Assembly: GCA_041576815.1 (NCBI GenBank)
Contig: JBFGKE010000007.1
Coordinates: 1 to 64,000 of the forward strand
Length of the DNA stretch: 64,000 bases
Direction of reading: 5' to 3'
Origin: SG8-38 sp041576815
Lineage (GTDB): Bacteria > Myxococcota_A > Polyangia > Polyangiales > Houyiibacteriaceae
The notes below the pieces were generated by a model. That model did no database searches and was not told the origin of the DNA. It was given only the letters and a program-made list of their open reading frames with translations. Shown piece by piece: positions 35,417 through 45,271 of the stretch. A program made the translations under genes and the position numbers. Within the stretch, counting starts at the first letter, position 1, and every line of letters begins with the position of its first letter.

Positions 35417-36345
35417 TCGACCGGGAAGGTGCCGTCGTTCCACTCGTTCCAGCTGCCGTCGTAGAGGCGCACATCTTCGTAGCCGAGCGATGTGAGGGTC
35501 ACCCAGGCGAAGGAGCCTCGCCAGCCCGAAAGACAATAGGTGACGGTCGTTTCGGCGGGGTCGAGGCCGGGGTAGAGGTTTTCGAGGTCAGCCTCAGCGA
35601 GGAGGAAACCGGCGTCGAGGTTTCGCGTCCAGTTGACGCTGAGCGCGGTCGGGATGTGGCCGGCGTCGTACTCGCCTTCGGAGCGCGCGTCGACGAGCTG
35701 AATGGCGGGCATGTCGTAGGGGGCGTCGCCGAGCTCGGTGAGCACCCAGTCGCCGGTGACGCGTAGGCTCTCGTCGCTCGTGCCGATCGTATACTGCGTG
35801 GCTACGACGCTCGGCGGATCGGTGTCGAGCGCGCCGCCCGCTGCGACCCATGCCGCGTAGCCGCCGTCGAGATAACGCACGTCGCCGTGCCCGTAGTAAC
35901 GGAGCGCCCAGGCAATCCGCGCCGGGTCATACTCGGGTGCTTCGCCGTAAACGACGGCGATCGCGTCGTTCCGGAGCCCGGCGGCGCGCAGCGTGGGCTC
36001 GGCGTCGACCGGGGGCGTCACTTGTGCGGGGACGCTCTCGACAGTCGACGCCAGCTCCTCGGGCCGAAGGTGAATCGCACCGGGGATGCGCGACGCTTCA
36101 AAGCCCGACGCACGGGTGTCGATCGGCTGCACGTCGGGATCGCCCAAGCGCGCCTCGAGCCAGTCGGTGTCGACGACGAGCCCGGCCTCGGTCGGAAGGC
36201 CCCCGTCGGGATCCCCGCCGTCCGGCGTCCCGCCATCGGGCATCATGCACTGATCGAGCGGCACGCCGACGCATTCGGCGGCGCTGCTGCTGTCGCAGCC
36301 GGCGAGCAAAAGGACGAGCAAGGCACTGGGCATTCGGATAAGCAT
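35413..36345 (-). CDS. Tandem rhodanese (sulfurtransferase) lipoprotein
   Basis: 310 aa. The lipobox LLLAGCDSS puts the lipidated Cys at 17. A linker of PDGG repeats (36-50) follows. Rhodanese domain 1 (about 55-175) contains PIDTRASGFEASRIPGA but lacks an active-site Cys. Domain 2 (about 195-310) has LVDARSEGEYDAGHIP and the active loop CLSGWRG, with C271. This is the usual arrangement of an inactive first and active second domain. It moves sulfane sulfur in the periplasm or outer envelope. It is translationally coupled to the acyl-CoA ligase downstream. Confidence 0.9.
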   Translation of the reverse strand: MLIRMPSALLVLLLAGCDSSSAAECVGVPLDQCMMPDGGTPDGGDPDGGLPTEAGLVVDTDWLEARLGDPDVQPIDTRASGFEASRIPGAIHLRPEELASTVESVPAQVTPPVDAEPTLRAAGLRNDAIAVVYGEAPEYDPARIAWALRYYGHGDVRYLDGGYAAWVAAGGALDTDPPSVVATQYTIGTSDESLRVTGDWVLTELGDAPYDMPAIQLVDARSEGEYDAGHIPTALSVNWTRNLDAGFLLAEADLENLYPGLDPAETTVTYCLSGWRGSFAWVTLTSLGYEDVRLYDGSWNEWNDGTFPVE

Positions 36346-36395
36346 GGCGGGGACTCTACCCCAAACACGGGAAATGGGGTACGAGGCGACTTGCC

Positions 36396-37340
36396 GTGTT
36401 TGATCCCGCGAAGACCGTCGTGATTGCGAACCCGATGGCCCGGCACGGCTTCGTCGGTGACCACTGGCAGTCGCTGAGTGAGCAGATCGTGAATGTGCTC
36501 GGACCCGTGACGCTCGAGCTCACCACGGCAGGCGGCGACGGGCTTCGTCTCGCGAAGGAAGCGATCGCCAACGGTGCCCGCACGATCGTCTCCTTCGGCG
36601 GCGACGGCACGCACAGCGAGGTGGTCGACGGCATCATGCAGTCCGGCCTCAACAAACAGGTATCGCTCGGCATTTTGCACGCCGGGACCGGAGGAGATTT
36701 TCGTCGAATGATCCCCGGCGCCGAAGAGCTTGGGAGCGCATGCGCGGTGATCCGCGACAAACCGGCCGTCCCGATCGACATCGGATGGGTGCAGTACGTG
36801 AGCGACGAGGGGACGAGCGAAGGGCGGTTCTTTTTGAACATCACCTCGATGGGCATGGGCGGCCTCGTCGACCGGTTCGTCGCATCGTCGAAGTCGAAAT
36901 CGAGCGGCAAGGCGAAGTACTTCAAAGCCGTGCTTCGCGCGCAGATGAAGTACAAGCCCGCGCGCATTCGCCTGCAGATCGACGGCAAGGACGAGGGCGA
37001 GCACGACATCAGCAATATCTGCGTCTGCAACGGCCGTTGGGCGGGGGGCAGCATGATGTTTGCACCCGAAGCGAGGGTCGCGGACGGAATGTTCGACGTG
37101 ATCCTGATCCGCTCGACCTCGACGCTCCGCGGGCTCCCGATCATGGCGGGCCTCTACAAAGGCACGCACGTGCGCTCGCCTCTGGTGGGGACGTACCGGG
37201 GGCGCCACGTGGCGGTCGACATGGTGGCCAACACCGCCTGGATGGACATCGACGGGGAGGCGCCGGGCGTTGGGCCGGCGGATTTCCGAATCCACGACCA
37301 GGCGCTTCGGGTGATCGGCATCGGCGCCGACTTCGTGTGA
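36396..37340 (+). CDS. Diacylglycerol/lipid kinase (DAGK catalytic, YegS/LCB5 type)
   Basis: 314 aa from GTG, with GAGG about 9 nt upstream. N-terminal VVIANPMARHG, the nucleotide motif SFGGDGTHSEVVDG (near 67) and ILHAGTGGDFRR fit the DAGK catalytic family. The C-terminal VADGMFDVILIRS supplies the conserved DGxFDV. It phosphorylates a lipid hydroxyl such as diacylglycerol or a sphingoid-type base. It is convergent with the next SDR gene; only one base separates their stops. Confidence 0.9.
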   Translation: MFDPAKTVVIANPMARHGFVGDHWQSLSEQIVNVLGPVTLELTTAGGDGLRLAKEAIANGARTIVSFGGDGTHSEVVDGIMQSGLNKQVSLGILHAGTGGDFRRMIPGAEELGSACAVIRDKPAVPIDIGWVQYVSDEGTSEGRFFLNITSMGMGGLVDRFVASSKSKSSGKAKYFKAVLRAQMKYKPARIRLQIDGKDEGEHDISNICVCNGRWAGGSMMFAPEARVADGMFDVILIRSTSTLRGLPIMAGLYKGTHVRSPLVGTYRGRHVAVDMVANTAWMDIDGEAPGVGPADFRIHDQALRVIGIGADFV

Positions 37341-37341
37341 G

Positions 37342-38169
37342 CTAGCGGCTGCCGCCCTTCATTCCGCGAAGCCTTCGGATCGCGTGCTGACCCAACCGAA
37401 GCGAGGCGGCCGGCGCGTAGCGGTGAACCCTCCAAAACGCGTTCGCGGTTGCCGAGACGACGATATAGAACCGATTGCGATCGACGCCGCGAAGCACGAT
37501 ACGGGCGGCTTTGCGGGGGTCCATCGGCTTTTCGGGCGTGATGCGGACGAGCACGTCGTCGTCGAAGTCGACGTACTTCGTCGCCTGGAGGATCGGCGTG
37601 TCGATGAGCCCGGGGCACACGACGCTCGCGCGGACACCGTAGGCCGCGGCCTCGATTCGGAGGACCGATGACAGTCCAACGACGGCGTGCTTCGTCGTGC
37701 TGTACGCACCCTCGGCCGCCGCGGGGATCAAACCTGCCGCCGAGGCGATGTTCACGATGTGTCCAAATCCCTGCTCTCGCATGATCGGGTAGGCGGCGTG
37801 TACTCCGTGGATCACGCCGCGGAGGTTTACGTCGATCAGCTGGTTCCAGTCGTCGAGCGTCGTGTCGCGGAGCTCGGCGCAGAGGTTGATGCCGGCGTTG
37901 TTGAAGAGGTAGTCGATTCGGCGGCGATTGCGGTAAGCGTCGTCAATGACCGACTGGACCTGCGCTGCATCGCGCACGTCGAGGATCCTGGCGTCGACAC
38001 GGGCTCCGTCCTGCCGCAGCTCTTGGGCGGTTCGCTCGAGGAGCTCGCCTTGGATGTCGGTGAGCACCAAATCGCAGCGGCGAGCCGCGAGCTCTTGCCC
38101 GAGCGCCTTGCCGAGCCCGCCGGCGGCGCCGGTGATGACGGCGACCTTTCCTGCCAAATCCCGAGCCAT
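37342..38169 (-). CDS. Short-chain dehydrogenase/reductase
   Basis: 275 aa from the ATG at 38169. Cofactor motif TGAAGGLG (near 15-22), NNAG near 89, a catalytic Ser in NIASAAG and Y-x-x-x-K in YSTTK. An acidic residue in LVLTDIQ after strand 2 suggests NAD rather than NADP. The C-terminal tail from about 200 is long and basic, as in membrane-associated retinol/lipid-type SDRs. Substrate unknown. It is divergent from the GDPD gene, with 58 nt between their starts. Confidence 0.87.
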   Translation of the reverse strand: MARDLAGKVAVITGAAGGLGKALGQELAARRCDLVLTDIQGELLERTAQELRQDGARVDARILDVRDAAQVQSVIDDAYRNRRRIDYLFNNAGINLCAELRDTTLDDWNQLIDVNLRGVIHGVHAAYPIMREQGFGHIVNIASAAGLIPAAAEGAYSTTKHAVVGLSSVLRIEAAAYGVRASVVCPGLIDTPILQATKYVDFDDDVLVRITPEKPMDPRKAARIVLRGVDRNRFYIVVSATANAFWRVHRYAPAASLRLGQHAIRRLRGMKGGSR

Positions 38170-38227
38170 GGCATCAGCTCCTACGCGGGTCCGTGCGTCC
38201 TTGCAAAGAGCGCTATGCTGCGACTCG

Positions 38228-39019
38228 ATGGCGCGTCCGTTCTTCGGCCCTCGAAACCCCTTTGGCTTTGCGCACCGCGGGGGGGCCCGGCGCTGGCCCG
38301 AAAACACGCTGGTGGCCTTTCGCGGCTCCGCCGAGCTCGGCTACCGGCACATCGAGACCGACGTCCGCGAGACGGCCGATGGGCAGCTCGTCTGCTATCA
38401 CGACCCGACGCTCGAGCGAACGACCGATGGGCGGGGCGAGCTTCGCCAGCACACGCTCGCAGAGCTGAAGCGCCTCGATGCGGCCTATCACTTCGTCGAG
38501 GAGGGAAGTTACACCTACCGCGGCGCCGGCGTTCGCATCCCGACACTCGAGGAGACACTGGGGGCGGACCCGAGGCTTCGCTACAACCTCGAGGTCAAGC
38601 TCGATGACCCGTCGCTCGGGCAGCGGCTCTGGGAGCTGATCGACCACCACGGCATTCACGACCGTGTGCTCATCGCGTCCGAGCACGACGCCGTGATGGA
38701 GACGTTCCGAACCTACAGCCGGGGACGAGTGGCGACGTCGGCCGGGCGGAAAGGCGCGTTCGGGTTCTGGAGGCGCGTGCTGGTCCGTGCTTGGAAATAC
38801 GCGATGTTTCCCTTCGACGCGCTTCAGATCCCACCGACCTTTCACGGCCGAGAAGTCATCACGCCGCGGTTCGTCGAGGCGGCGCACCACCACGGCATCC
38901 AGATCCACGTTTGGACGATCAACGAACGTGCCGACATGGAGTCGCTCCTCGCACGGGGCGTAGACGCGCTCATGACCGACCTCCCCGAGCTTCTTCTCGA
39001 GGTGTTGGCCGAACACTAG
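38228..39019 (+). CDS. Glycerophosphodiester phosphodiesterase
   Basis: 263 aa. Catalytic His in FAHRGGARRWPENTL (near 15); metal Glu/Asp in IETDVRETADGQ; second His in CYHDPTLERTTDG. LEVKLD and VWTINERADM are conserved late barrel motifs. There is no signal peptide, so it is a cytoplasmic UgpQ-like enzyme, releasing glycerol-3-phosphate and an alcohol. The prs-like gene begins 38 nt downstream. The neighbouring lipid kinase and SDR suggest a lipid-turnover cluster. Confidence 0.9.
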   Translation: MARPFFGPRNPFGFAHRGGARRWPENTLVAFRGSAELGYRHIETDVRETADGQLVCYHDPTLERTTDGRGELRQHTLAELKRLDAAYHFVEEGSYTYRGAGVRIPTLEETLGADPRLRYNLEVKLDDPSLGQRLWELIDHHGIHDRVLIASEHDAVMETFRTYSRGRVATSAGRKGAFGFWRRVLVRAWKYAMFPFDALQIPPTFHGREVITPRFVEAAHHHGIQIHVWTINERADMESLLARGVDALMTDLPELLLEVLAEH

Positions 39020-39057
39020 CCTGCCCGCGCCGACTGTGCTGTTATGGCAGCGTCATC

Positions 39058-39984
<927 letters not shown>

Positions 39985-40064
39985 TATAGGGGACAGTCCC
40001 CTTTTCTACATACCGTCCAAAGATTACTTCGACAGAACCTAGAAAAGGGGACTGTCCCCTATAT
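39985..40064. repeat. REP-like inverted doublet of GGGGACTGTCCCC palindromes (locus 2)
   Basis: GGGGACAGTCCCC lies at 39989-40001 and its reverse complement GGGGACTGTCCCC at 40047-40059. The copies with flanks (TATAGGGGACAGTCCCCTTT and AAAGGGGACTGTCCCCTATA) form arms of a nearly perfect inverted repeat around a 45-nt AT-richer spacer. The element fills the gap between two convergent genes, the same position as locus 1. The head-to-head pairing is like a REP doublet (BIME), able to form either two small hairpins or one long one. Confidence 0.82.
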
Positions 40065-40075
40065 AACCGGTGGGG

Positions 40076-40474
40076 TTAGCGTTGTTGGAAGGTGCGGATG
40101 TGTTCGACTAGCTCGGTGATTTGGTCGGGGGAGAGGAGCTCGGCGAAGGCGGGCATGGCGGGGGCTTTGCCGCCGGCGATGACGCGGGCGATCGCGGCGT
40201 CGCTATTGGCCGCTTGCCATTCGGTGCTGGTCAGGTTGGCCGCCCCGGCTTGGCGGCCGCCCCGGCCGTCGGTACCGTGGCAGCGGGCGCAGTTGCGCTG
40301 CCAGAGGAGCTCGCCGACGGTGAAATCAGGGCGCTCCTGCTGCGGAACGCGGTTGGGATCGACCATGGTTTCTGGCGGGTGCGCGTGGTCTTCCGGAGTC
40401 CACACGCGAAGGTTCGCCGGCTCGTTCGAGCAGGCCGCCATGAGCACGCAGGCCGCGATGATTCTCGGCAACAC
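40076..40474 (-). CDS. Lipoprotein cytochrome c (class I, mono-haem)
   Basis: 132 aa. Lipobox VLMAACSN near residue 15. Haem-binding CARCH near 63 with GTDGRGG after it; the likely axial Met is in APAMPAFAELL. DQITELVEHIRTFQ is the C-terminal helix of this class. Probably a membrane-anchored periplasmic electron carrier. It lies 14 nt downstream of moaA on the same strand, so co-transcription is likely though functionally unexplained. Confidence 0.9.
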   Translation of the reverse strand: MLPRIIAACVLMAACSNEPANLRVWTPEDHAHPPETMVDPNRVPQQERPDFTVGELLWQRNCARCHGTDGRGGRQAGAANLTSTEWQAANSDAAIARVIAGGKAPAMPAFAELLSPDQITELVEHIRTFQQR

Positions 40475-40488
40475 CTCGCCCCTCTAGC

Positions 40489-41562
40489 TCATCCGCCGAT
40501 CAGGCTCATCCCAACGCGTTCGTGCTCGTGCTCGTCAGGCTCGAGGAAATGGTGCCCGCGATCCTTGCCCGAAAGCGACCACACCATTGCCCACGCCAAG
40601 TCGAGGTCGGACCCACCCGCACGCATGATGTTCCGGAGACTGATCGCACGCCGCGACGCCAAACACGCCCGGATGTCGCCGCGCGCCGTCACTCGAACAC
40701 GGTTGCAAGTATCGCAGAACTCGTCACTGATTGGCGTGATGAAGCCGACCCGCCGCTCGGACCCGTCGGTCGCGCTCATGTACCGCGCCGGCCCCTGCCC
40801 CTCGACCCCCTGGCGGGATTCCGAAGAAACTCGGCCGCCGAGGGTCTGCAGCACGTCGTCCGCAGTCATACGCATGCTCGCTGGAAGCTTCGCCCCCTCC
40901 CCGAGCGGCATCAGCTCGATGAAGCGCGGCGTGGCCCCTAGCGACCACGCAAAATCGACGATGCGGTCGATCTCGTCGTCGTTGCGGCCGCGAAGCGGCA
41001 CGGTGTTGAGCTTCACTTCCATGCCGACGTCGATCGCCGCGTGAATCCCTGCGAGCACCCTGCCGAGGTCGCCGCCCCGCGTGATCTCCGCAAAGCGCCG
41101 TGCGTCCAACGTGTCGATCGACACGTTGACACCATGCAACCCCGAGTCGCGCAGCGGCCGCGCCAGCTCGGAAAGCCGGGTGGCGTTGGTGGTCATCACG
41201 AGCTGCTCGGCCTCGGTGCGCCGGTGCACCAGCTCGACCAGCCGAACGATGTCTTTGCGCACGAGCGGCTCGCCGCCGGTGAAGCGCACACGGCGAATCC
41301 CCGCCGCCGCAAACACCGACACCAACCGCGCCGCCTCCTCGAAGGTCAGCAGGTCGCGGCGAATCGCATGCTCGTCCTCGCCGCTCGGCGGCATGCAGTA
41401 CACGCATGCAAGATCGCAGCGGTCGGTCACGCTGAGACGAAGATACGTGTAACGCCGCTCGCGCGAATCACGTAGCAGGGGGATGTCCTCGAAATCCGCG
41501 GGGCGCGCAGGCCAGTCTTCGTAGACTGCAGAACGGCTTTGCAAAAGTGGGAGGCGGCGCAC
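40489..41562 (-). CDS. moaA: GTP 3',8-cyclase MoaA (molybdenum cofactor biosynthesis)
   Basis: 357 aa, slightly longer than usual owing to about 30 extra N-terminal residues. The radical-SAM cluster is C49-x3-C53-x2-C56 (TDRCDLACVYCM). FTGGEPLVR binds SAM. The second cluster near the C-terminus is CDTCNRVRVTARGDIRACL. The protein ends in the flexible Gly-Gly required for activity (MSLIGG). It converts GTP to 3',8-cyclo-7,8-dihydro-GTP. No other moa/moe genes are in the window. Confidence 0.93.
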   Translation of the reverse strand: MRRLPLLQSRSAVYEDWPARPADFEDIPLLRDSRERRYTYLRLSVTDRCDLACVYCMPPSGEDEHAIRRDLLTFEEAARLVSVFAAAGIRRVRFTGGEPLVRKDIVRLVELVHRRTEAEQLVMTTNATRLSELARPLRDSGLHGVNVSIDTLDARRFAEITRGGDLGRVLAGIHAAIDVGMEVKLNTVPLRGRNDDEIDRIVDFAWSLGATPRFIELMPLGEGAKLPASMRMTADDVLQTLGGRVSSESRQGVEGQGPARYMSATDGSERRVGFITPISDEFCDTCNRVRVTARGDIRACLASRRAISLRNIMRAGGSDLDLAWAMVWSLSGKDRGHHFLEPDEHEHERVGMSLIGG

Positions 41563-41652
41563 CCACCGAGTCTAGAGGGCTGGGCTCTTCGGTCAACGCA
41601 AGCGTGCGCGCTTGACACGGTAGGAGCGGGGTTTCAGGCTCCTGCCTTCCAC

Positions 41653-41666
41653 TGAATCACGATTCA
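41653..41666. promoter_or_regulatory. Palindromic operator candidate upstream of fadIJ
   Basis: TGAATC-AC-GATTCA is a perfect 6-bp inverted repeat with a 2-nt spacer, 18 nt before the fadI ATG. It lies in the 122-nt gap between divergent moaA and fadI, downstream of a TTGACA at 41612-41617. Position and symmetry suit a TetR-type fatty-acid regulator such as FadR, whose Bacillus operator contains TGAAT/ATTCA arms. The regulator identity is inference. Confidence 0.45.
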
Positions 41667-41684
41667 TTTTCAGGAGCTCTGCGC

Positions 41685-42977
41685 ATGGAACCGAATGGAA
41701 AGCGCGTGGCGATCGTAGCGGGTCTACGAACGCCCTTTGCAAAGCAATGGTCAGCCTACCGGGACTTGAGCGCCCTCGACCTCGCAAGCCTCGTCGTCTC
41801 CGAGCTACTTCAGCGCGTCGACCTCGACCCGGAGGAAATCCAGCAGGTCGTGTACGGCCAGGTCATTCCGACGATTGCCGCGCCGAACATCGCGCGTGAA
41901 GTCGTGCTGGCCACCGGCATGCCGAAGGGCATCGAGGCGTACAGCGTCTCGCGCGCGTGCGCGACCAGCTATCAGTCCACGGTCAACGTCGCGGAGGCCA
42001 TCATGGCGGGTACGATCGACACCGGACTCGCCGGCGGCTCCGACAGCACGAGCGACATCCCGATCACGGTCTCGAAGCGGCTGGCCGACGCCCTCGTCGA
42101 AGCGACCAAAGCGCGAAGCCTCGGCGAGCGCCTTCAAGCCTTCGCGGGCCTTCGTCCCAAAGACCTCGCGCCCGTACCGCCCGCCATCGCCGAATTCTCG
42201 ACGGGCCTGACCATGGGGCAGAGCGCCGAAAAAATGGCCAAGGAAAACCACATCAGCCGAGAGGCCCAGGACGAGCTCGCGAACCGCAGCCATGCGCTCG
42301 CCGCCAAGGCGTGGGCCGAAGGCAAGTTCGACGCAGAGGTCATGGAGGTGTTTGTCCCGGACCGCTTCAAAGAGGCGATTCGCGAGGACAACCTCGTTCG
42401 AAAGGACACGTCGATCGAGAAGTACGCCAAGCTGAAGCCCGTGTTCGACAGACAGCACGGCACCGTCACGGCCGGCAACAGCTCGCCGCTCACCGACGGG
42501 GCAAGCGCGCTTCTTCTCATGCGCGAGGACAAAGCGAAAGCCCACGGCTTCGACGTTCTCGGCTTCATCCGAAGCTACGCATTTGCAGCGTTGGACCCGG
42601 CCGGCCAACTCCTGATGGGGCCGTCGTATGCGACGCCGCTCGCGCTCGACCGAGCCGGGATCAAGCTTTCCGACCTCGAGCTCGTCGACATGCACGAGGC
42701 CTTTGCGGCCCAGATCTTGTCGAACACCCAAGCGTTCGAATCCAAGGAGTGGTCGGAAAAGCACCTCGGCCGCTCGGAAAAGATCGGCGACATCGACTGG
42801 GACAAGTTCAACGTTACCGGGGGCTCGATTTCGATCGGGCATCCGTTCGCAGCGACCGGCGCGCGCCAGATCACGCAGACGCTCCGCGAGCTGAAGCGTC
42901 GAGGCGGCGGCCTCGGCCTTTGTACCGCATGCGCAGCCGGCGGCCTCGGTGCCGCCATGGTGTTGGAGGCAGAGTGA
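41685..42977 (+). CDS. fadI: 3-ketoacyl-CoA thiolase (FadI)
   Basis: 430 aa (E. coli FadI: 436). Nucleophile C92 in SRACATSYQST; VDMHEAFAAQILSNTQ; SIGHPFAATGARQ; and the second catalytic Cys in CTACAAGGLG. It performs the last step of beta-oxidation. AGGAG lies about 11 nt before the ATG. The stop TGA and the fadJ ATG overlap in TGATG, giving translational coupling, as expected for the two subunits of a trifunctional complex. Confidence 0.94.
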   Translation: MEPNGKRVAIVAGLRTPFAKQWSAYRDLSALDLASLVVSELLQRVDLDPEEIQQVVYGQVIPTIAAPNIAREVVLATGMPKGIEAYSVSRACATSYQSTVNVAEAIMAGTIDTGLAGGSDSTSDIPITVSKRLADALVEATKARSLGERLQAFAGLRPKDLAPVPPAIAEFSTGLTMGQSAEKMAKENHISREAQDELANRSHALAAKAWAEGKFDAEVMEVFVPDRFKEAIREDNLVRKDTSIEKYAKLKPVFDRQHGTVTAGNSSPLTDGASALLLMREDKAKAHGFDVLGFIRSYAFAALDPAGQLLMGPSYATPLALDRAGIKLSDLELVDMHEAFAAQILSNTQAFESKEWSEKHLGRSEKIGDIDWDKFNVTGGSISIGHPFAATGARQITQTLRELKRRGGGLGLCTACAAGGLGAAMVLEAE

Positions 42978-45196
42978 TGGCGATAGAAGGACTCACGATT
43001 GAAAAGCGGGACGACGGCGTAGCCATCGTCTCGATGGACCTCCCCGGGGAGCCGATGAACACGCTGAAGAGCGATTTCGTCGACACCTTCATGGCCGTCT
43101 TCGACGAGGTCGAAAACGACCCCGACATCAAGGCGATCGTGTTCACCTCCGGCAAGAAGGACAGCTTCATCGCGGGCGCCGACATCACGATGCTCGAAGC
43201 CGTGAACACCGCCGCGGAAGGCGAGGAAGTGTCGCGCGCGGGCCACCGCGCGATGAACCGCATCGAGGGCTGTAAAAAGCCGGTGGTCGCGGCGATTCAC
43301 GGCGTCGCACTCGGAGGCGGCCTCGAGGTCGCCCTCGCCTGCCATGCCCGTGTCGCGAGCGACAGCAACAAGACCAAGCTCGGCCTTCCTGAATCACAGC
43401 TCGGCCTTCTGCCGGGCGCGGGTGGCACGCAGCGGCTCCCACGCCTGGTCGGCGTTCAGCCGGCGCTCGACATGATGCTCACCGGAAAGCAAATCCCCGC
43501 CAAGAAGGCGAAGAAGATGGGCCTGGTCGACGATGTCGTGCCCCAGCCGATTCTCATCGAGACTGCGGCGGAGCTCGCATTGAAGCGGGTCGCCCGCGAG
43601 CCGAAGCGGCCGAGCTTCTTCGAGCAGCTCTTCGACAAAGAAGCGGTGACCGAGTTTGCGCTTGCCGGGAACCCGCTCGGACGCAAGGTCCTCTTCGATC
43701 AAGCGCGCAAGCAGCTGCACAAGCAGACCCGCGGGAACTACCCGGCGCAGGACTTGATCCTCGACATCGTGAAAACCGGTCTCGAAGACGGCTTCGAAGC
43801 CGGGTTGCAGGCAGAGGCTCGTGGGTTCGGCCGTCTGCTCACGACGCCTGAAGCCGCAAATCTGATGAGCATCTTCTTCGCGACCACCGCGCTCAAAAAA
43901 GATACCGGTGTCGACGACACCACGGTGAAGCCGCGGAAGGTCGAACGCGTCGGCATGCTCGGGGCGGGCTTGATGGGCGCCGGCATCGCGTACGTCACCA
44001 CCGCCGTCGCCAAGATCCCGGTTCGGCTCAAAGACCGCGACTCGGACGGCGTGATGGCCGGCCTTCGCTACATCCGCGAGATCGTCGACAAGCGCGTGAA
44101 GCGCAAGCGGATGACCGAGCGCGAGGCCGAGCAGCTCATGCTTCAAACGACCGGCACCACCAGCTACGACGGTTTCCACGAGGTCGACGTGGTGATCGAA
44201 GCGGTATTCGAAGACCTCGCGCTCAAAGAGCGGATGGTTCGCGACATCGAGGAGGTCTGCAAAGACGACGTGATCTTCGCCTCGAACACATCCTCGCTCC
44301 CGATCACGAAGATCGCCGCGGCCAGCAAGCACCCCGAAACGGTGATCGGCATGCACTACTTCTCGCCGGTTCACAAAATGCCCCTGCTCGAGATCATCAC
44401 CACCGACAAGACCGCCGATTGGGTCACGGCCACGTGCGTCGATCTCGGCAAAAAGCAGGGAAAGCACGTCATCGTCGTCAAAGACGGCGTGGGCTTCTAC
44501 ACGAGCCGCGTCCTCGCCCCGATGATGAACGAGGCAGCGCACCTCGTCGCCGAAGGCGTGCCGATCGAAAAGATCGACAAATCGATGCTCGACTGGGGTT
44601 TCCCCGTCGGCCCGATCAAGCTCACGGACGAGGTGGGCATCGACGTCGGCGCCAAGGTTGGGAAAATCATGCTCGACGCGTTCGGCGAACGCATGAGCGC
44701 GCCGGACGGCATGAAGAGGCTGATCGAGGACGAGCGCTTTGGGCGCAAGAACGGGCGCGGCTTTTACCTCTATGGCGGCAAGAAGAAGGGCGTCGACGAG
44801 ACCGTGTACGACGTGCTCGGCGTGAAGCCGACCAACAAGAGCATCACCGCAGAGGAGATCGCGTGGCGGTGCGCGCTTCAAATGGTCAACGAAGCGTGCC
44901 GCTGCTTTGGCGAAGGCATCCTGCGGAGCGCTCGCGACGGCGACATCGGGGCCGTCTTCGGGCTCGGCTTCCCGCCGTTTCGCGGCGGACCGTTTCGCTT
45001 CGTCGACCAGGTCGGTGCGAAGGAAATCCTCGGCCGTCTTCGGGAGCTCGAAAAGCAGCTCGGCCCGCGCTTCTCGCCGGCGCCGGTGCTCGAGGAGATC
45101 GCCCGAACCGGGCAGACTTTCCACGGGGAAAACACGGTACAGCCAGGTCAGTCCCGGGGCCGCAACGCCGAAAGCGCCCCCCGCGCCATCGCCTAG
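42977..45196 (+). CDS. fadJ: Fatty acid oxidation complex alpha subunit (FadJ)
   Basis: 739 aa. The crotonase domain (about 1-190) has the oxyanion segment FIAGADITM and the two Glu in GGGLEVALAC and LPESQLGLLPGAGGTQR. The 3-hydroxyacyl-CoA dehydrogenase part (about 315-720) has the NAD fingerprint MLGAGLMGAGIA and the catalytic His in GMHYFSPVHKMPLLE. A second HAD C-terminal segment ends with FGLGFPPFRGGPFRF. It is both enoyl-CoA hydratase and hydroxyacyl-CoA dehydrogenase. Length and pairing with fadI favour FadJ over FadB. The true start is the ATG in TGATG at 42977; the much longer open frame upstream overlaps fadI and is not coding. Confidence 0.94.
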   Translation: MAIEGLTIEKRDDGVAIVSMDLPGEPMNTLKSDFVDTFMAVFDEVENDPDIKAIVFTSGKKDSFIAGADITMLEAVNTAAEGEEVSRAGHRAMNRIEGCKKPVVAAIHGVALGGGLEVALACHARVASDSNKTKLGLPESQLGLLPGAGGTQRLPRLVGVQPALDMMLTGKQIPAKKAKKMGLVDDVVPQPILIETAAELALKRVAREPKRPSFFEQLFDKEAVTEFALAGNPLGRKVLFDQARKQLHKQTRGNYPAQDLILDIVKTGLEDGFEAGLQAEARGFGRLLTTPEAANLMSIFFATTALKKDTGVDDTTVKPRKVERVGMLGAGLMGAGIAYVTTAVAKIPVRLKDRDSDGVMAGLRYIREIVDKRVKRKRMTEREAEQLMLQTTGTTSYDGFHEVDVVIEAVFEDLALKERMVRDIEEVCKDDVIFASNTSSLPITKIAAASKHPETVIGMHYFSPVHKMPLLEIITTDKTADWVTATCVDLGKKQGKHVIVVKDGVGFYTSRVLAPMMNEAAHLVAEGVPIEKIDKSMLDWGFPVGPIKLTDEVGIDVGAKVGKIMLDAFGERMSAPDGMKRLIEDERFGRKNGRGFYLYGGKKKGVDETVYDVLGVKPTNKSITAEEIAWRCALQMVNEACRCFGEGILRSARDGDIGAVFGLGFPPFRGGPFRFVDQVGAKEILGRLRELEKQLGPRFSPAPVLEEIARTGQTFHGENTVQPGQSRGRNAESAPRAIA

Positions 45197-45271
45197 GTTG
45201 CGGTTTTCGCGGCCGTCTGAGGCCTCGATTGCAGAGCGCACCGAAGACCTTTATGCTGTCCTCGGTCGGGG

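Noticed and set aside
41957..42976. 340-codon extension upstream of fadJ in the same frame
   Set aside because: It lies wholly inside fadI in another frame and has an Arg/His/Pro-rich composition typical of GC-rich shadow frames. The fadJ start is fixed by TGATG.
43394..45241. 615-codon minus-strand open frame opposite fadJ
   Set aside because: Antisense shadow of a clear enzyme gene; composition rich in Arg, His and Asp, no recognisable motif.
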